A DNA stretch of 64,000 nt, taken from contig QANT01008764.1 in assembly GCA_003254885.1 (NCBI GenBank), positions 1-64,000 of the forward strand, read 5' to 3'. The DNA is from Purshia tridentata (taxonomy: Eukaryota; Streptophyta; Magnoliopsida; Rosales; Rosaceae). Of the stretch, positions 38,990 through 50,186 are shown piece by piece; the stretch's first letter is position 1; each line of letters starts with the position of its first letter. The notes beneath the pieces are model-generated. The model did no database searches. It was given only the letters and a program-made list of their open reading frames with translations, and had not been told where the DNA came from. A program made the position numbers and the translations under genes.

Positions 38990-41900
38990 AAAGACTTATC
39001 TTCTTATTTATAATTCTATACTTTTAAGAAAGAAAATTCAATTCAAGAAATCCAAAGGGAAATTGTGAGATGATCCAACTCAAATTTTATTAAATGTATT
39101 ATGAATATCTTACATAGGTGAAATTTACTTGTATAAATATGATATTATTTCAATTGTGGTAAACAATGTGAACTGTAACCCTGATTCAATAATTTCACCT
39201 CACGCAATCTTTTTTTATCGAACGTGCACAAATGATACTGGTTTTCCGTATACGTATGAGCTACAAACTCATAATCAATAATGCAATGGAACATAATTGA
39301 AATCACATACAATAATTTGTTTTAGGTCTTTAACTATAAAAATGAGTTATACTCATCATCCCATTTGGCCATTTCCTTGTTAAACTATGCCACCAAGCCT
39401 CCTATCACGATTTAATGATCTTATTTAATAAGAGACGATACTTGCGGCAAGTAACTTGCCCGTTCCTCCCTTCCCCTCTTCCGGGTACATAGAATATTGA
39501 TAATGTTCCAAAGTGATGTTCCAATAGAGTAGCTTTCTATCGAAACAAATATGCTTTTGTACTCATCAAATTTGTTTATAAAATATGATTCATTAACTTA
39601 TGTGACATTGTTTAATTTATTTTTAATAAATAAAATATATAACTATTATTACTTATTTTTATTGTATATATATAGAATAAAATGGGTTGCCAGTTTCGAT
39701 GATTGTATTATGAAAGAATTGAATTTTATATGAGTATTGTGGTAGAGAGTAGAGGTTGATGATGAATATTTTGGAAGGAATAGATTAGAGCCACAGAGGG
39801 AAAAAGGGAACATTCGAAGGAATATGCGAATTTGCAAGAGAAGGACAAGAAGGGTGTGTTTTGTATTATAGTAGCTCGGGAAATGCGGAGCCCGTGCGCC
39901 ACGTACTTTATATCTCGTCGGTTTCTGCAAAGTGCCACGCCACAAAGTGCACAAAAAGTGAACCAGAAAGAGAGGCTCACACACACACTCACTCCCATCC
40001 TGTTTTGCACTCATTGCCGACTTCCTTGCTTTGCTGCATTTCATATATTTAAATCAAATTGATAGTTACATATAAGATTTTTTATGATTTTTTTGTAAAA
40101 TTTGGGACAAATTATTAGTTTTAATTTGGGAATAAACTTCAAGTTGATTATAAAATATCGTAAAAGCACAAAAATATAAAATACAACGACCAAATATAAA
40201 GTTTTAAAATCATTTGGATTAAATATGTTTTGAGGATAAAACACATGGACTAAAATTTTTTGTTCCCTTTATTAATTAATTGTTTGGGATTCTAAATTTG
40301 TTTTTAAATTTACTTAAGAAATAATTCAATAGTATAGGCATAAGTGTTTTATTTGTTGTAAACAAAAAAGTCATATAATTAATCCAAATGTAGCTTTTAT
40401 TTCACTTTTACCAAAACTATCTCATAAAATGGACCCAAGGCACGACCCTTGGCTTAAAAATCACCTTGTTGAGACATTTCAAATTATGTTTATCTCACTG
40501 TTAAGTTTTAACTTTTAACAAACAGAAAAAAGAAAATTAAAGATTGAATCCAATTTAATATAAAAAATAAAATAAAAAAGTAGCTTGATGAGTCAGTTAA
40601 CTCCTCACTAATACGTGTGATGGATCCACTAGAGCACGGGGACTTAAAAGATTCAAGAAATTAAACCAGAAAATGGGTTGCTATTAAATGAGTAAATAGA
40701 TTTTAATAACTAACCAATTTGAACATTGGTCATTTTCGTTTAAAGTTGGGTTTTGATTAAGTAAGTAATTAAATACTGAGATACTCCTAGTTTTGGTAAG
40801 ATGGGGTTGAGTAAGTCACACGGTTGGACGCTTGGAGCTATCAACTGCATGATTCAAGTCAGAGTATTTTTTAGGTCATTGCTGACATTACACTGAGTTT
40901 TTGTGTGAATTTAAAAGTTATCCCTACTATTGGCCACACACAAAAAAAAAAGGTTATCCCCTACTAAATTTTTTAAATTTTGCTAAACTTTTCAAACCCC
41001 TTTTCCACTTTTGACCAAATAATAGAAGCTACAGGCATGAATTTTATGGTATACCTATATGCATTGATAGATGGACCAGGACCACCCATCTCGACCAATG
41101 CCCAATAAACAATAGCCTTGAAACATTTTAAAGTTTAAACTCCAAATTGATGACTTGGATATGAGTCATGGGTCATTAAGTCTAGATGCTGACGATATCT
41201 CATTCTAATGGACCAAATATATCAATTCACCATAGTGTTTGCAGACAAAATGAAAGTCGTGAGGCCTCGTTCATGACATGATTGTGTTTCAGTCCCGCAT
41301 TCTAAATGAGACCTAAACGCACCGTGAGTATGATCCATTTTTCATCATATATTGTATCATTACAACCCGTTATAAACAATATTACAAACAAAATTAAGGT
41401 CTCAACAATTGAATCCGTCCAAAAAGTATATGACTAAGACATGACATGGAAATGAACATTACATGCCCATATAATATCGACCAGGCCAAGAGATCCACTA
41501 GCTTACCTAGCAATGGATATAAAAATTAAAATGTGACATGTCAAATTCTTATTGGAACCTGACAAATTAATGATCGATCACTTTAATCCCACAATATCGT
41601 TTTCGAAGAAAGATGCTTGTTAAGCCAGCATAACCAAGAGTTTGTCAAGGCTTTCAAAGTAGAAAGTGCCCTTGTTATTTAGGCTTCCACTATAGATAAG
41701 TGTTACATCAATGTTTTGATATTTGTGTCAATCTCTGTAAAGTTACAAATTGCTTTTCTCACTATAAGATTGAAAATTTTTCCAAAATCAAAATATGTCA
41801 TCGTTAACGTAAAAAGTCATGCATTTTGGATGAGACATTGAGAAGCTTCAAGAAGTTATATCCCTTTGAGCAGTCACCTTTTATACTGAAAACGACGTCA

Positions 41901-44900
41901 TTTTAGAGTTCAAGTTGTAAAACGAAACAAAGATAAAAACATAACATACAAATTTTACGTAATTGGATATTGATTTATTGTTTGAATTAATGATCATCTC
42001 TAGTCTCTATCTTGGTCGGTCTCATATGCGCAAATTGGTTGGTTTATATTCGAAGGTCGGTACCAGACAATTACTAACCATTGAGTCGGTTTTGGCACTA
42101 CCATAAATAAGTTGTTTAAAATGATTAGTGCAATTTTAGCTTTTTCTCTGGCCAATCTGCCTGTTTAATTATGGATCCACAAAAATTATTGGTTTCCTGG
42201 AAATTAGGTCTAACATCCATAATTGATGATCAAAAAGTCACCTTGGACATTGATAATGCCCATTTGGTAGCTGCACCCCAAAAAAGTTTTAAGTTCAAAT
42301 AATTAAAAAAATATTACTTTTCATCCACTATTAACGAGATTAAACCCAGCCCAAAGAAATCTTTGTTTGACATTATAAGTTTCAATTATTAATTCAAGGG
42401 CTAGCTATAGCCACTAAATTTGTATCATGCTTAGATCGATAGTTTAATTTAACATATTATATCGTAAAACTATCAATTTGCATCATTAAATAAGTAGGTT
42501 TTTATTTAAAAATATTGAATATAAATTGATAAATAACTTATATATATAACATAACATGTTAAATTATCTAATATAAACGTACGTACGTTACATTGTGTAC
42601 TGAAGTGTCTTTCTCACAATGCAACAATTGAACAATGTATAACATTAATAATGTTTGATTGTGGACGCAACAACACAGCAAGAAGGTATGTAAATGTACC
42701 AAAGAATATAATTATATGGAAAATTGACCATCTTCATGGATGGATAGTACTGTTCTTGCTCCAAAGTTCAAACCCTGAAGCACGACTCTTGCTGCTTTTT
42801 AGGTCACAATCTGTTCTAACAAGACACGCAAATATAATATATGGACATAAAAATAATTGTACCAGCAAACAAAAAATGCGTTGTTGCCGAAATTCGAACA
42901 TGTCCAAATTTTCCCAGCATCTTAATGTTCTAGATTTTATAACCCCAGCCCATTTTTTAGGGTCAAATATATATTGCCCCCTTTTTATAATACACTACAA
43001 CTTCATGTATATAATAGAGCGACAAAATCATATTTGAAAGTTTGATCGAAGTCCCAGAAAAATACGTAAAGGCAGAGGGTTGCGTAGGGCATCTATGTAT
43101 ACCCACCCATAACTTTGAAAAAGTGTGCTCATAATTTTGTACTGTGTGGTTGCTTGTACGGATGCTAAGCTGGATATCATGAGTACGTTGACCATGGGAA
43201 TTAACTGCGAAAGTGGGTACATTATCATCTTTGTGAAGCTTCAAATGTCAAATATATGTAGCACCAATTATTAGAGAGTTTGGATATGGGTTTCGTGAGA
43301 AATATGACAAGTGTGACTTTTGAGTTATGCCATATATGCTTGACCCAACAAGTATTGACTTAATTGTAGATAAGATTCTAAGAAGCATGAGCAAGACATT
43401 GGGAAAAGTTCATAATTTTATATCATGTTATCAAATTATCAATTCAGATTTTTAATTATATAAAATTTTAATTAAATATATCAAATTGTGAAAAAAAAAT
43501 AAAAATTACTTGTTACTTATATAGATCTATTATACTCATAGCCGTTAAAATATAAAACTATTCGTGGTATATATACTAGTTAGATTCTTGATTATGATTT
43601 TCGTACATAGAGAATCGATCTCGTATTTAAGCGAGTTAATATCACCTAAAAAAAAATATTATTTTTATTAGATAGAAAAAGTATAATCAATTGATGTAAT
43701 CAACAACAAATATGATTCATGCATTGATTCTTTTTTCTTTTTCTTTTTGGCTAGGGATTCATCACTTCTCCTTATATTTAAAAGTATCTCGTTTTCAAGT
43801 CAAGTTGTCAAAGTAAGGTGGTTAGGACCTCACTAATTGCATCATTGTACCGAAGTACAAAGTGTACATAAAAGTCTATAAAAGAATATACATCCATTTT
43901 TATAACAAGGAAAAAATAAAAGAATATACATCCATTAGGACCATTACCATTCCAACAATTACTCATAATAAAAATAAAATACTAACAAATTCTTGATCCA
44001 ATCAACACATTTGACCTAGTCCAAATGGACCCAACCAACCAAGCAGGTTGGCAGGCTCCTGTAATATATAGGACTTGTTAGAAGCACATCCTGATTAATT
44101 GAGTACTGGCCCATTTTGGCCAAGGCCCCGAAGACATTTCAACCATTAAGATGAAATAGCTAAGAACTCTTCTCCTTTCTAAACTCAACCATTATGAGTG
44201 GTGAAATAGCTTTACATTACCAACCTTGCTTATATGCACACCATCTACATAGTTTAATTAAAACTATGAGGTTTGAGACTGTAATCATATTCTTCTTATC
44301 ACACCAACCATTTTTTGTTCCCTGCATTATATATATATATTGATGCCTAGCTTAATCTGTTTTTCATTAGTTCTCTAATTTTTAACCATAAATATCATCT
44401 ATGTTATTATGTATTTCTGCCTCATTTTATAGAGAAAACTTTGTGTGAAACGGTCATATATCCCACATCGATCATCACAATCCACAATGTGAATGAGGAG
44501 ATTGAACCCAAATTTGGCACCTGCAGCTTATATTAATGAGCTGCTGAAACTGTACGTGGTTGTGTATTACACAATTCTACTTGTATATATACACTCATAC
44601 CAAACAGCAAGGATGATATAAAAATATATGAGGTCCCCCCATAAACGTAAGTGAGACAGTATGACGCAAAAGGTTCATGATGATCTCACACAGTTGTATT
44701 CGATCACGGGTTTGAATCAGATATATGTAACAGTTGGGTCTTTTATTTACTGTTTTTTTCAAATTTTTGCTGCAGATATAAAAGTTGGGTTAGTTGTAGC
44801 ACTCGAGTATAAGAAATAAATGCTTGCAGGGTCTGAGAAAATGTACCCAGTAATGACCAGGGCCCGCATATATGCATGGCCAAACCAAAAGATAAAGAAA

Positions 44901-46090
44901 ATTGTTTTATGCCCCATGATTTTTCCTTTTTTTTTTTTTTTTTTTATAATTTGAAAGAAGAGCATATATAAAATTTAGCAAGAAAAAGTTGAAAGCAGCA
45001 TTAAATGGGGAGGCCATCTGAGATTGACTTTACAATGCGGCAGGGCAGACCCCAATTCTGAGACTGCATTGCATATATATGACATATGCAGATGGCAGAG
45101 CAAGGGTTTATGTATAATAATTACATAAGACATGAGAATTAGGACTTGGGGGTTTGTTTTTCTTGTGTCATTTTGGAAGATTGCAGAAATGGACAGAAGG
45201 AACAGGTAAATAAAGTCGAGCTCGCTGAAGAACGCCCATCTGTGGCTAGTTATAACTCCTTGGGCTTTGTTCATGTTCTTTCTCTATCTGTATCAGCAGA
45301 GAGAGAGAGAGAGGGTTTGGAATTTGAAGGCAGAGATTGAAAAGGCAATTACATATATTGTGGCCACTAGAGCAAGTGAATTCAACGGTCAAAGCCCACT
45401 CTTTTTATGTATATGTATATGAGAATAGTCAAAGCTACCTTGCATATATGCTTGTACCGAACATATATGTTGTATCAACCATCATGTACATTCAAATTGT
45501 ACATCCAAACAAATCCACTACTTTTTCTCTAATTGTTTGAGCTCTTTCAGTAAAATGTACGTGTAGGAAACTTAATTATTTTAAAGTGCAAATAGCATTT
45601 CTTGTTTTATATACATTTACAGATCGAATACCAAATTTTAATTTCTCTGCTGATATCTGGACAATCAAATACCCTTCAACAATATATGTGTGTTCAATTT
45701 GCTCATCCAAATTCCATTATCATATTTTTTATTTTAATACATCAAAGACAATAAATTTAGTAAAATTGGTATTTTGACTATGTATTATGCAAAGCTTGAC
45801 ACAAGAAAATGTAAAAATATATATATGCAGGACAGTAAAATCTTGAAAACAGAATAAGAGGTTTAAGACAAAAAAGACAAAAGCACAAAAGAACTACCAA
45901 TCTGGAAATAGAGTCGATATATTTTCGAATCCCAAGAAAACAAACTATCATTATGCACATACTCTCTCTCTCTCTCTCTCTCTCTCGATTCTCTCCTATT
46001 TTGAAAATGACACATCACCTTATTTTTCCATTAAAGATCCAATTATACCCACCAGCCTTTATTAATTTCATGCATGCTGTGAACAGTCCT
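38990..46090. other. Long intergenic region
   Basis: About 7 kb of AT-rich sequence without a supportable gene. Open frames at 39649-40044 (-) and 42651-43037 (+) have no recognisable family features. A short direct duplication (AAAAGAATATACATCCATT, near 43877 and 43918) and a (CT)n array at about 45961-45986 are the only repeats noted. Confidence 0.5.
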
Positions 46091-46093
46091 CAA

Positions 46094-46102
46094 TATAAAT
46101 AT
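46094..46102 (+). promoter_or_regulatory. TATA box of the TAS3 locus
   Basis: TATAAATAT sits 95 bp before the ATG of the short ORF and about 237 bp before the 5' miR390 site, a plausible Pol II promoter position with transcription starting near 46125. Confidence 0.65.
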
Positions 46103-46134
46103 CTCCATCATCCACATCCCCTTCTTCACCTTTC

Positions 46135-46161
46135 ATGACATTACTACTGTTCCGACAGTAA
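46135..46161 (+). other. Upstream mini-ORF in the TAS3 leader
   Basis: An 8-codon ORF (MTLLLFRQ then TAA) lies between the likely transcription start and the main short ORF. If it is within the transcript it could reduce initiation at 46189. Whether the transcript starts before it is not known. Confidence 0.35.
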
Positions 46162-46188
46162 CACTGGTCAACCCTAGCTATAAGAGCC

Positions 46189-46320
46189 ATGGCTCTGTTG
46201 GTGGTTGAAGTACTCTTGCTACTACTTTTGTTCATGGATCTCACGGCTAAGCAACTGGTGCATGAGGCTAGGCTAGGTCAAGTTTCTAGGGCAGGAAAAG
46301 AAAAGAGAATGATTTACTAG
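46189..46320 (+). CDS. TAS3 short ORF, 43 aa, ends 10 nt before the 5' miR390 site
   Basis: ATG in a good context (GAGCCATGG) opens a 43-codon frame starting MALLVVEVLLLLLLFMDLTA and ending GKEKRMIY, with TAG at 46318-46320. The first 20 residues are strongly hydrophobic, like a signal peptide or anchor, and the rest is basic. TAS3 transcripts in other plants are known to carry a short ORF ending just before the 5' miR390 site, and translation up to that point is linked to phased siRNA production. The ORF probably matters by position; a function for the peptide itself is unproven. Confidence 0.65.
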   Translation: MALLVVEVLLLLLLFMDLTAKQLVHEARLGQVSRAGKEKRMIY

Positions 46321-46330
46321 AAAGAGTCGT

Positions 46331-46351
46331 GGCGATATCTCTTCTGAGCTT
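46331..46351 (+). promoter_or_regulatory. 5' miR390 binding site of TAS3 (probably not cleaved)
   Basis: GGCGATATCTCTTCTGAGCT plus a final T at 46351. It differs from the perfect miR390 complement at three positions: two give G-U pairs opposite guide bases 9 and 12, and one is a mismatch opposite base 17. Wobbles flanking the cleavage centre fit the known binding-only role of the 5' site. Confidence 0.85.
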
Positions 46352-46405
46352 CTTGTTGTTATGTATTTTTTTTCTTATTTCAAACTCCACGAAGAATGTT
46401 TGGTT

Positions 46406-46426
46406 TTCTTGACCTTGCAAGCCCAA
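46406..46426 (+). ncRNA. tasiR-ARF: tasiR-ARF, register 5'D5(+)
   Basis: TTCTTGACCTTGCAAGCC followed by CAA. It shares the conserved tasiR-ARF core TTCTTGACCTTGCAAG and differs from the common form in having C for A at position 17. It occupies exactly the fifth 21-nt window back from the predicted miR390 cut. Neighbouring windows (46385-46405 and 46427-46447) are not tasiR-ARF-like, so there is a single copy. Confidence 0.93.
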
Positions 46427-46499
46427 GATAGTTCTCAAGATCCTTCAGAGGGGTCAATAAGCAAGCATCCCATTTAGAGTTCGTGGATGTTCTTCTCTC

Positions 46500-46520
46500 C
46501 CTTCTATCCCTCCTGAGCTA
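46500..46520 (+). promoter_or_regulatory. 3' miR390 cleavage site of TAS3
   Basis: CTATCCCTCCTGAGCT at 46504-46519 pairs perfectly with miR390 bases 2-17; 46520 is A (mismatch to base 1, as also seen in other TAS3 genes). The cut is expected between 46510 and 46511. Confidence 0.92.
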
Positions 46521-46759
46521 TATATATCTCCAAACCACGGTGTGTTACATAGGTTGCAAAGATATGACAATGTGTACGTGCATGTGTGTTTTTTTTTGGT
46601 GTTTTTTTTTTGGGCTTTATTTTTGGTGTATTTAATTGTTTCAAATATGTATGTTTTGGTATGCATGCTTTGACGATGAAGGAATGAAAATGTCCTGTGC
46701 CTCGTTAGATAATGAAGGCTTGTATTTTTTTTTATAAATATTTTTGAGAAAGTATTCTC

Positions 46760-49040
46760 ATTGCTATTTTGAGAAAATGATCCTGTATGCATGGACTAGC
46801 TTGAGGTTAGTTAGTTTAAAGTTTTCTGGGTTTTCCCTGAAATGGAGTAAAATCTGATGCTCTTCATTTTTTTATGCTATCGTATGAACACAGTAAATTG
46901 CCAAAATATGGAAAAAATTTGCAAAATGATTTACATTTGAACTTGGAAATTAATATGGAACTGTCTATCCAACTAATTTAAGTAAGCAAGCTTCTTTAGC
47001 ATCTTCCTGTTACACTTGAACAAGATAAGACTTATTTGTTTGTCATCCAGCCCAAGTTGCCTTGACCTACCTTTCCCATCTGGCCCATCAGTCTTGTTTA
47101 TTTATTCCAGGCCCAATGCTTCAGCCGCACCCCATTATGTAATAGCTAGAATATCCAATAAGACCCACGTTCAGCAGCAGTTCAGGCAGGTAGTACGACC
47201 CACGTTCAATTTTTGCTCTGCAATCCGTACAGTCTGTTATGGCCCTTGTGAGCCACATTGCCGCTACTGAGACTTGCACCACGAGACTTGGTCGTTAGCA
47301 TCACACAAGTGTGAGTGTGAGTGTGAGTGTGAGTGTGAGAGACCGAGAGTCGGTTTGAGCCTGAATTGGCCTAGATTCCAATTTGCACGCGTCTCAACCA
47401 TCACTCTATACTCTCTACCAATTGCTTTAAAATTAGTACTACCGTCCAAATATTAATAGGACCAATAATGCTAGATATATTAACTTTGTATTCTAAATAC
47501 AAAGATGTTATTCATCCCAACACTTTTTTTAGGAGTGGGCATAAACCCATTCAAACCAACTAAGTTGGATCGGTTTAGATTGATTTTTTATGCATATATG
47601 GGTAGTTATGGTTGATGAAAACCATAAACCATGATGACATGGTTATTTGTTGCTTTTGATTCATTTTTTAACCGATTGTTTCTCCTATATTATTAATCTA
47701 TTAAACCTATTTTACCCTATTTCACTTTGACTTTAGTCAATATAATATATATCAGTAGTCTTTATTCATTGGTCAATATCATTTGATTTTGTCAAATGTC
47801 AATACCCATTTAATCTACCCATTTAAAACGCCCCCTAGAGGAAAAACCCCTTACATATCTTTCTTCGGCGTCATAGCAACCTCACGACTCCTCCACCCAT
47901 TGTTGCAATTGGTTCCTCTTTTTTCACTTCAGTCTTCATCACATCGACACTTTTTTGGATTTCATTATCTTCTTCTTCCTTGATGTTAACATTTTAAATC
48001 GATATCGACTCGTCAACCTATATAATAGAGACAATTCCAAATTAAACCGACCGATCACTACATAGTTAATTATGAGTTATCTAAATTAGAAATCGAGCTT
48101 GTAGGTTCAGCTAACAATTTGGGCCTCAAATCGATTGACACCCACCCCTACTTTTCTTATATATGTATGTTTATATTTTCCTTATTTGAAATAAATGTGC
48201 CTCAATTTGACTTAAATATGAATTACAAAACAGTATTTGATACATAAATTTGGTATCCATAAGCATTATATCATTTTAACTTTGTACATCAAATTCATGA
48301 ATATTAAGCCTATTTGCCAATAATATTATTTGTTCTTCTTGTTGTTTAGTGTTTGTTGTTGTTGCCTCTTGCCAATGCCCAAAAAAACAAAACTATCTCT
48401 GTGATACTCCCCATTAGCGCAATACCACATTGGCCTTGGCTTTCTCACTTGTAGGCACCCAACAAACACCTTACGAGCTTTATGCTTGGTCAACAATCGC
48501 AACCGTCAAAATAATCCCAAATCCATTTTTGACGGCTCTCTCTAATGAGGTGCATGCGATATTTTATGGGCCAGCACATCATATCAAAGTCCAGAGGGTC
48601 CGTTACATAACTTACATGTAACCACCCACGCTGCGCGGCAAGCATCGCAGACTCTTCCTAGGTTCCCAGCTGTGCAACTGTATATTTAAATGACAAAAAT
48701 AGGCCTAACGTTTCACCATATTACACGGAACCCCTTGTCCAATTGTCCGTTACACATGGCTAGTGACCATCGGAATTAGACTCCACGGCGACCAGAAAAT
48801 TCTGACGGGCGAGATATAATCCGCTGTGCGTGCTCCGTTTCTCCCATCGCTAGAGTGTCGCAAATCGTGGCCCCATAACAATTTGACCAACTGTGGGGAT
48901 GCCAAGTTTCCAATTTAATGCGATCCAACGGCTGAAACGATTCCCCTGAGTCACCCACAAAATAGCTTAAAATTTCCCAGTGGAGTTTACTCTCTTTTTT
49001 CATACCAAATATAAATTGCAACGGGATTAATATTTTTCCT
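46760..49040. other. Spacer between TAS3 and the Argonaute gene
   Basis: No gene seen. A (GTGTGA)n array sits at about 47306-47339. The region from about 48.4 to 49.0 kb is less AT-rich and likely holds the Argonaute promoter. Confidence 0.5.
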
Positions 49041-49049
49041 CAAGGGGCT

Positions 49050-49194
49050 TATTTCCCTCCATGTCCATGCTCTTGCTCGCTCTCTTTTGAAGCCAAAGAG
49101 AGCCAATAGAGAGAGGACTCTTGGTATTCTCACTCTCACCCACACTCTCAGTGAGTCTCAAACCCTAAACGAAGCTCCTTCTTCATCTCCGACG
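49050..49194 (+). other. Non-coding first exon (5' UTR) of the Argonaute gene, start approximate
   Basis: CT-rich leader (TCTCACTCTCACCCACACTC) ending at a GT donor (GACG/GTACGA). An intron of about 970 bp follows and closes with TTGCAG at 50164, then 22 nt of leader before the ATG at 50187. The 5' end is estimated. The long leader intron is typical of plant AGO genes. Confidence 0.6.
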
Positions 49195-50186
49195 GTACGA
49201 TTTTCACTCGAGCTTTGTTTTATCGCTCAGCATTTTGTGATTCCGCTCATGCTTTAATCAGTGCTCGTTTCGTCTCAGAATTTATTTTAGGGATTTTTCT
49301 TTGCTTTCTTAGTATTAGCTTCGCTTGCATGAGGCCTGGACTGTAGTCCTTTGGGCGAAAATTGTGTGGAGCTTGCTACATTGCTCTCTCTAAGCCTCCA
49401 GCTATTTCTGCTTCGAGTTCAAGCAATTTGTGCTTGTGTTTGCTTTTTTTTGTTTGTGTGTGTATGTTCATCGGAGCCAATAATCTAACCTGGATTTCTT
49501 AAAATGACTATTTTACTGATTTTCGTTTACTCTTTTTCTTGCAATCTATTCTTCGCACTGCTTATACATTGCCTGTCGCTTACCTTACATTAGTTTACAT
49601 ATTACAAATAATATTTATCTTTTGATATTAACATACTTTTAAGTTTGAGTTGTCTTTATTAATCTATAAAAGTTTCTAAGCTACGATTGTCTTCAGTTTC
49701 TTTTATTGCTGGTATTATTGTTTCTTTAGCATCAATGCTATTAATCTGGTATTTATTAATGTTTTATTTTTTCCATCCTAATATAGCCATGTGAAATTTT
49801 ATTTTCCTTCTATTTTGTGTCGATCTAACATGTGTATAGCAAGTATTGTATTTAGAATATTAGGTTTTGGTTTTTTCTTTTGGATTTGATTTCTAATATT
49901 CTGTGTTTCGATTAATATAGAAAGAGCACTTATAGTCTAGCCAAATGATCATTATCATATGACTTAATGATCTATTAGGAAATTATGGTTCTGCTTTGGT
50001 GTTTTCTGGCCGTTTTTGTATGTAACGTTATGTGATTAATGATCATTTCACAATCTCAGTATTTGCATAAAGTTCCATTAGTTTCTATATGAACTCCATG
50101 ACGATGAGAATTAATCCATTATTCACCTTTTTATTTTTTATTTTTTTTGCATTAAGCCTTGCAGATCATATTAATTCAAGTAGACG

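Larger units (their letters stand above)
46125..46750 (+). ncRNA. TAS3: TAS3 trans-acting siRNA precursor (short type, one tasiR-ARF)
   Basis: Precursor of tasiR-ARF, which silences AUXIN RESPONSE FACTOR 2/3/4 mRNAs. Parts in order: TATA box 46094, short ORF 46189-46320, 5' miR390 site 46331-46351, tasiR-ARF 46406-46426, 3' miR390 site 46500-46520. The 3' site has 16 contiguous bases complementary to miR390 across the cleavage centre. The predicted cut is between 46510 and 46511, and counting back in 21-nt steps puts register D5 exactly at 46406-46426, the tasiR-ARF. This exact phasing is strong internal evidence. In the known pathway AGO7-miR390 binds both sites and cuts the 3' one, then SGS3/RDR6 makes dsRNA and DCL4 dices it. 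The transcript ends given are estimates; no polyadenylation site was proved. Confidence 0.93.

Noticed and set aside
39649-40044. 131-aa minus-strand open frame
   Set aside because: No recognisable motif; similar-length frames are open in other phases over the same stretch.
42651-43037. 128-aa open frame
   Set aside because: AT-rich, no motif, no splice or promoter context.
46189-46320. Independent secreted peptide hormone gene
   Set aside because: The signal-peptide-like ORF first looked like a small secreted peptide, but no known peptide-hormone motif is present and the miR390 sites and phased tasiR-ARF just downstream explain it better as the TAS3 ORF.
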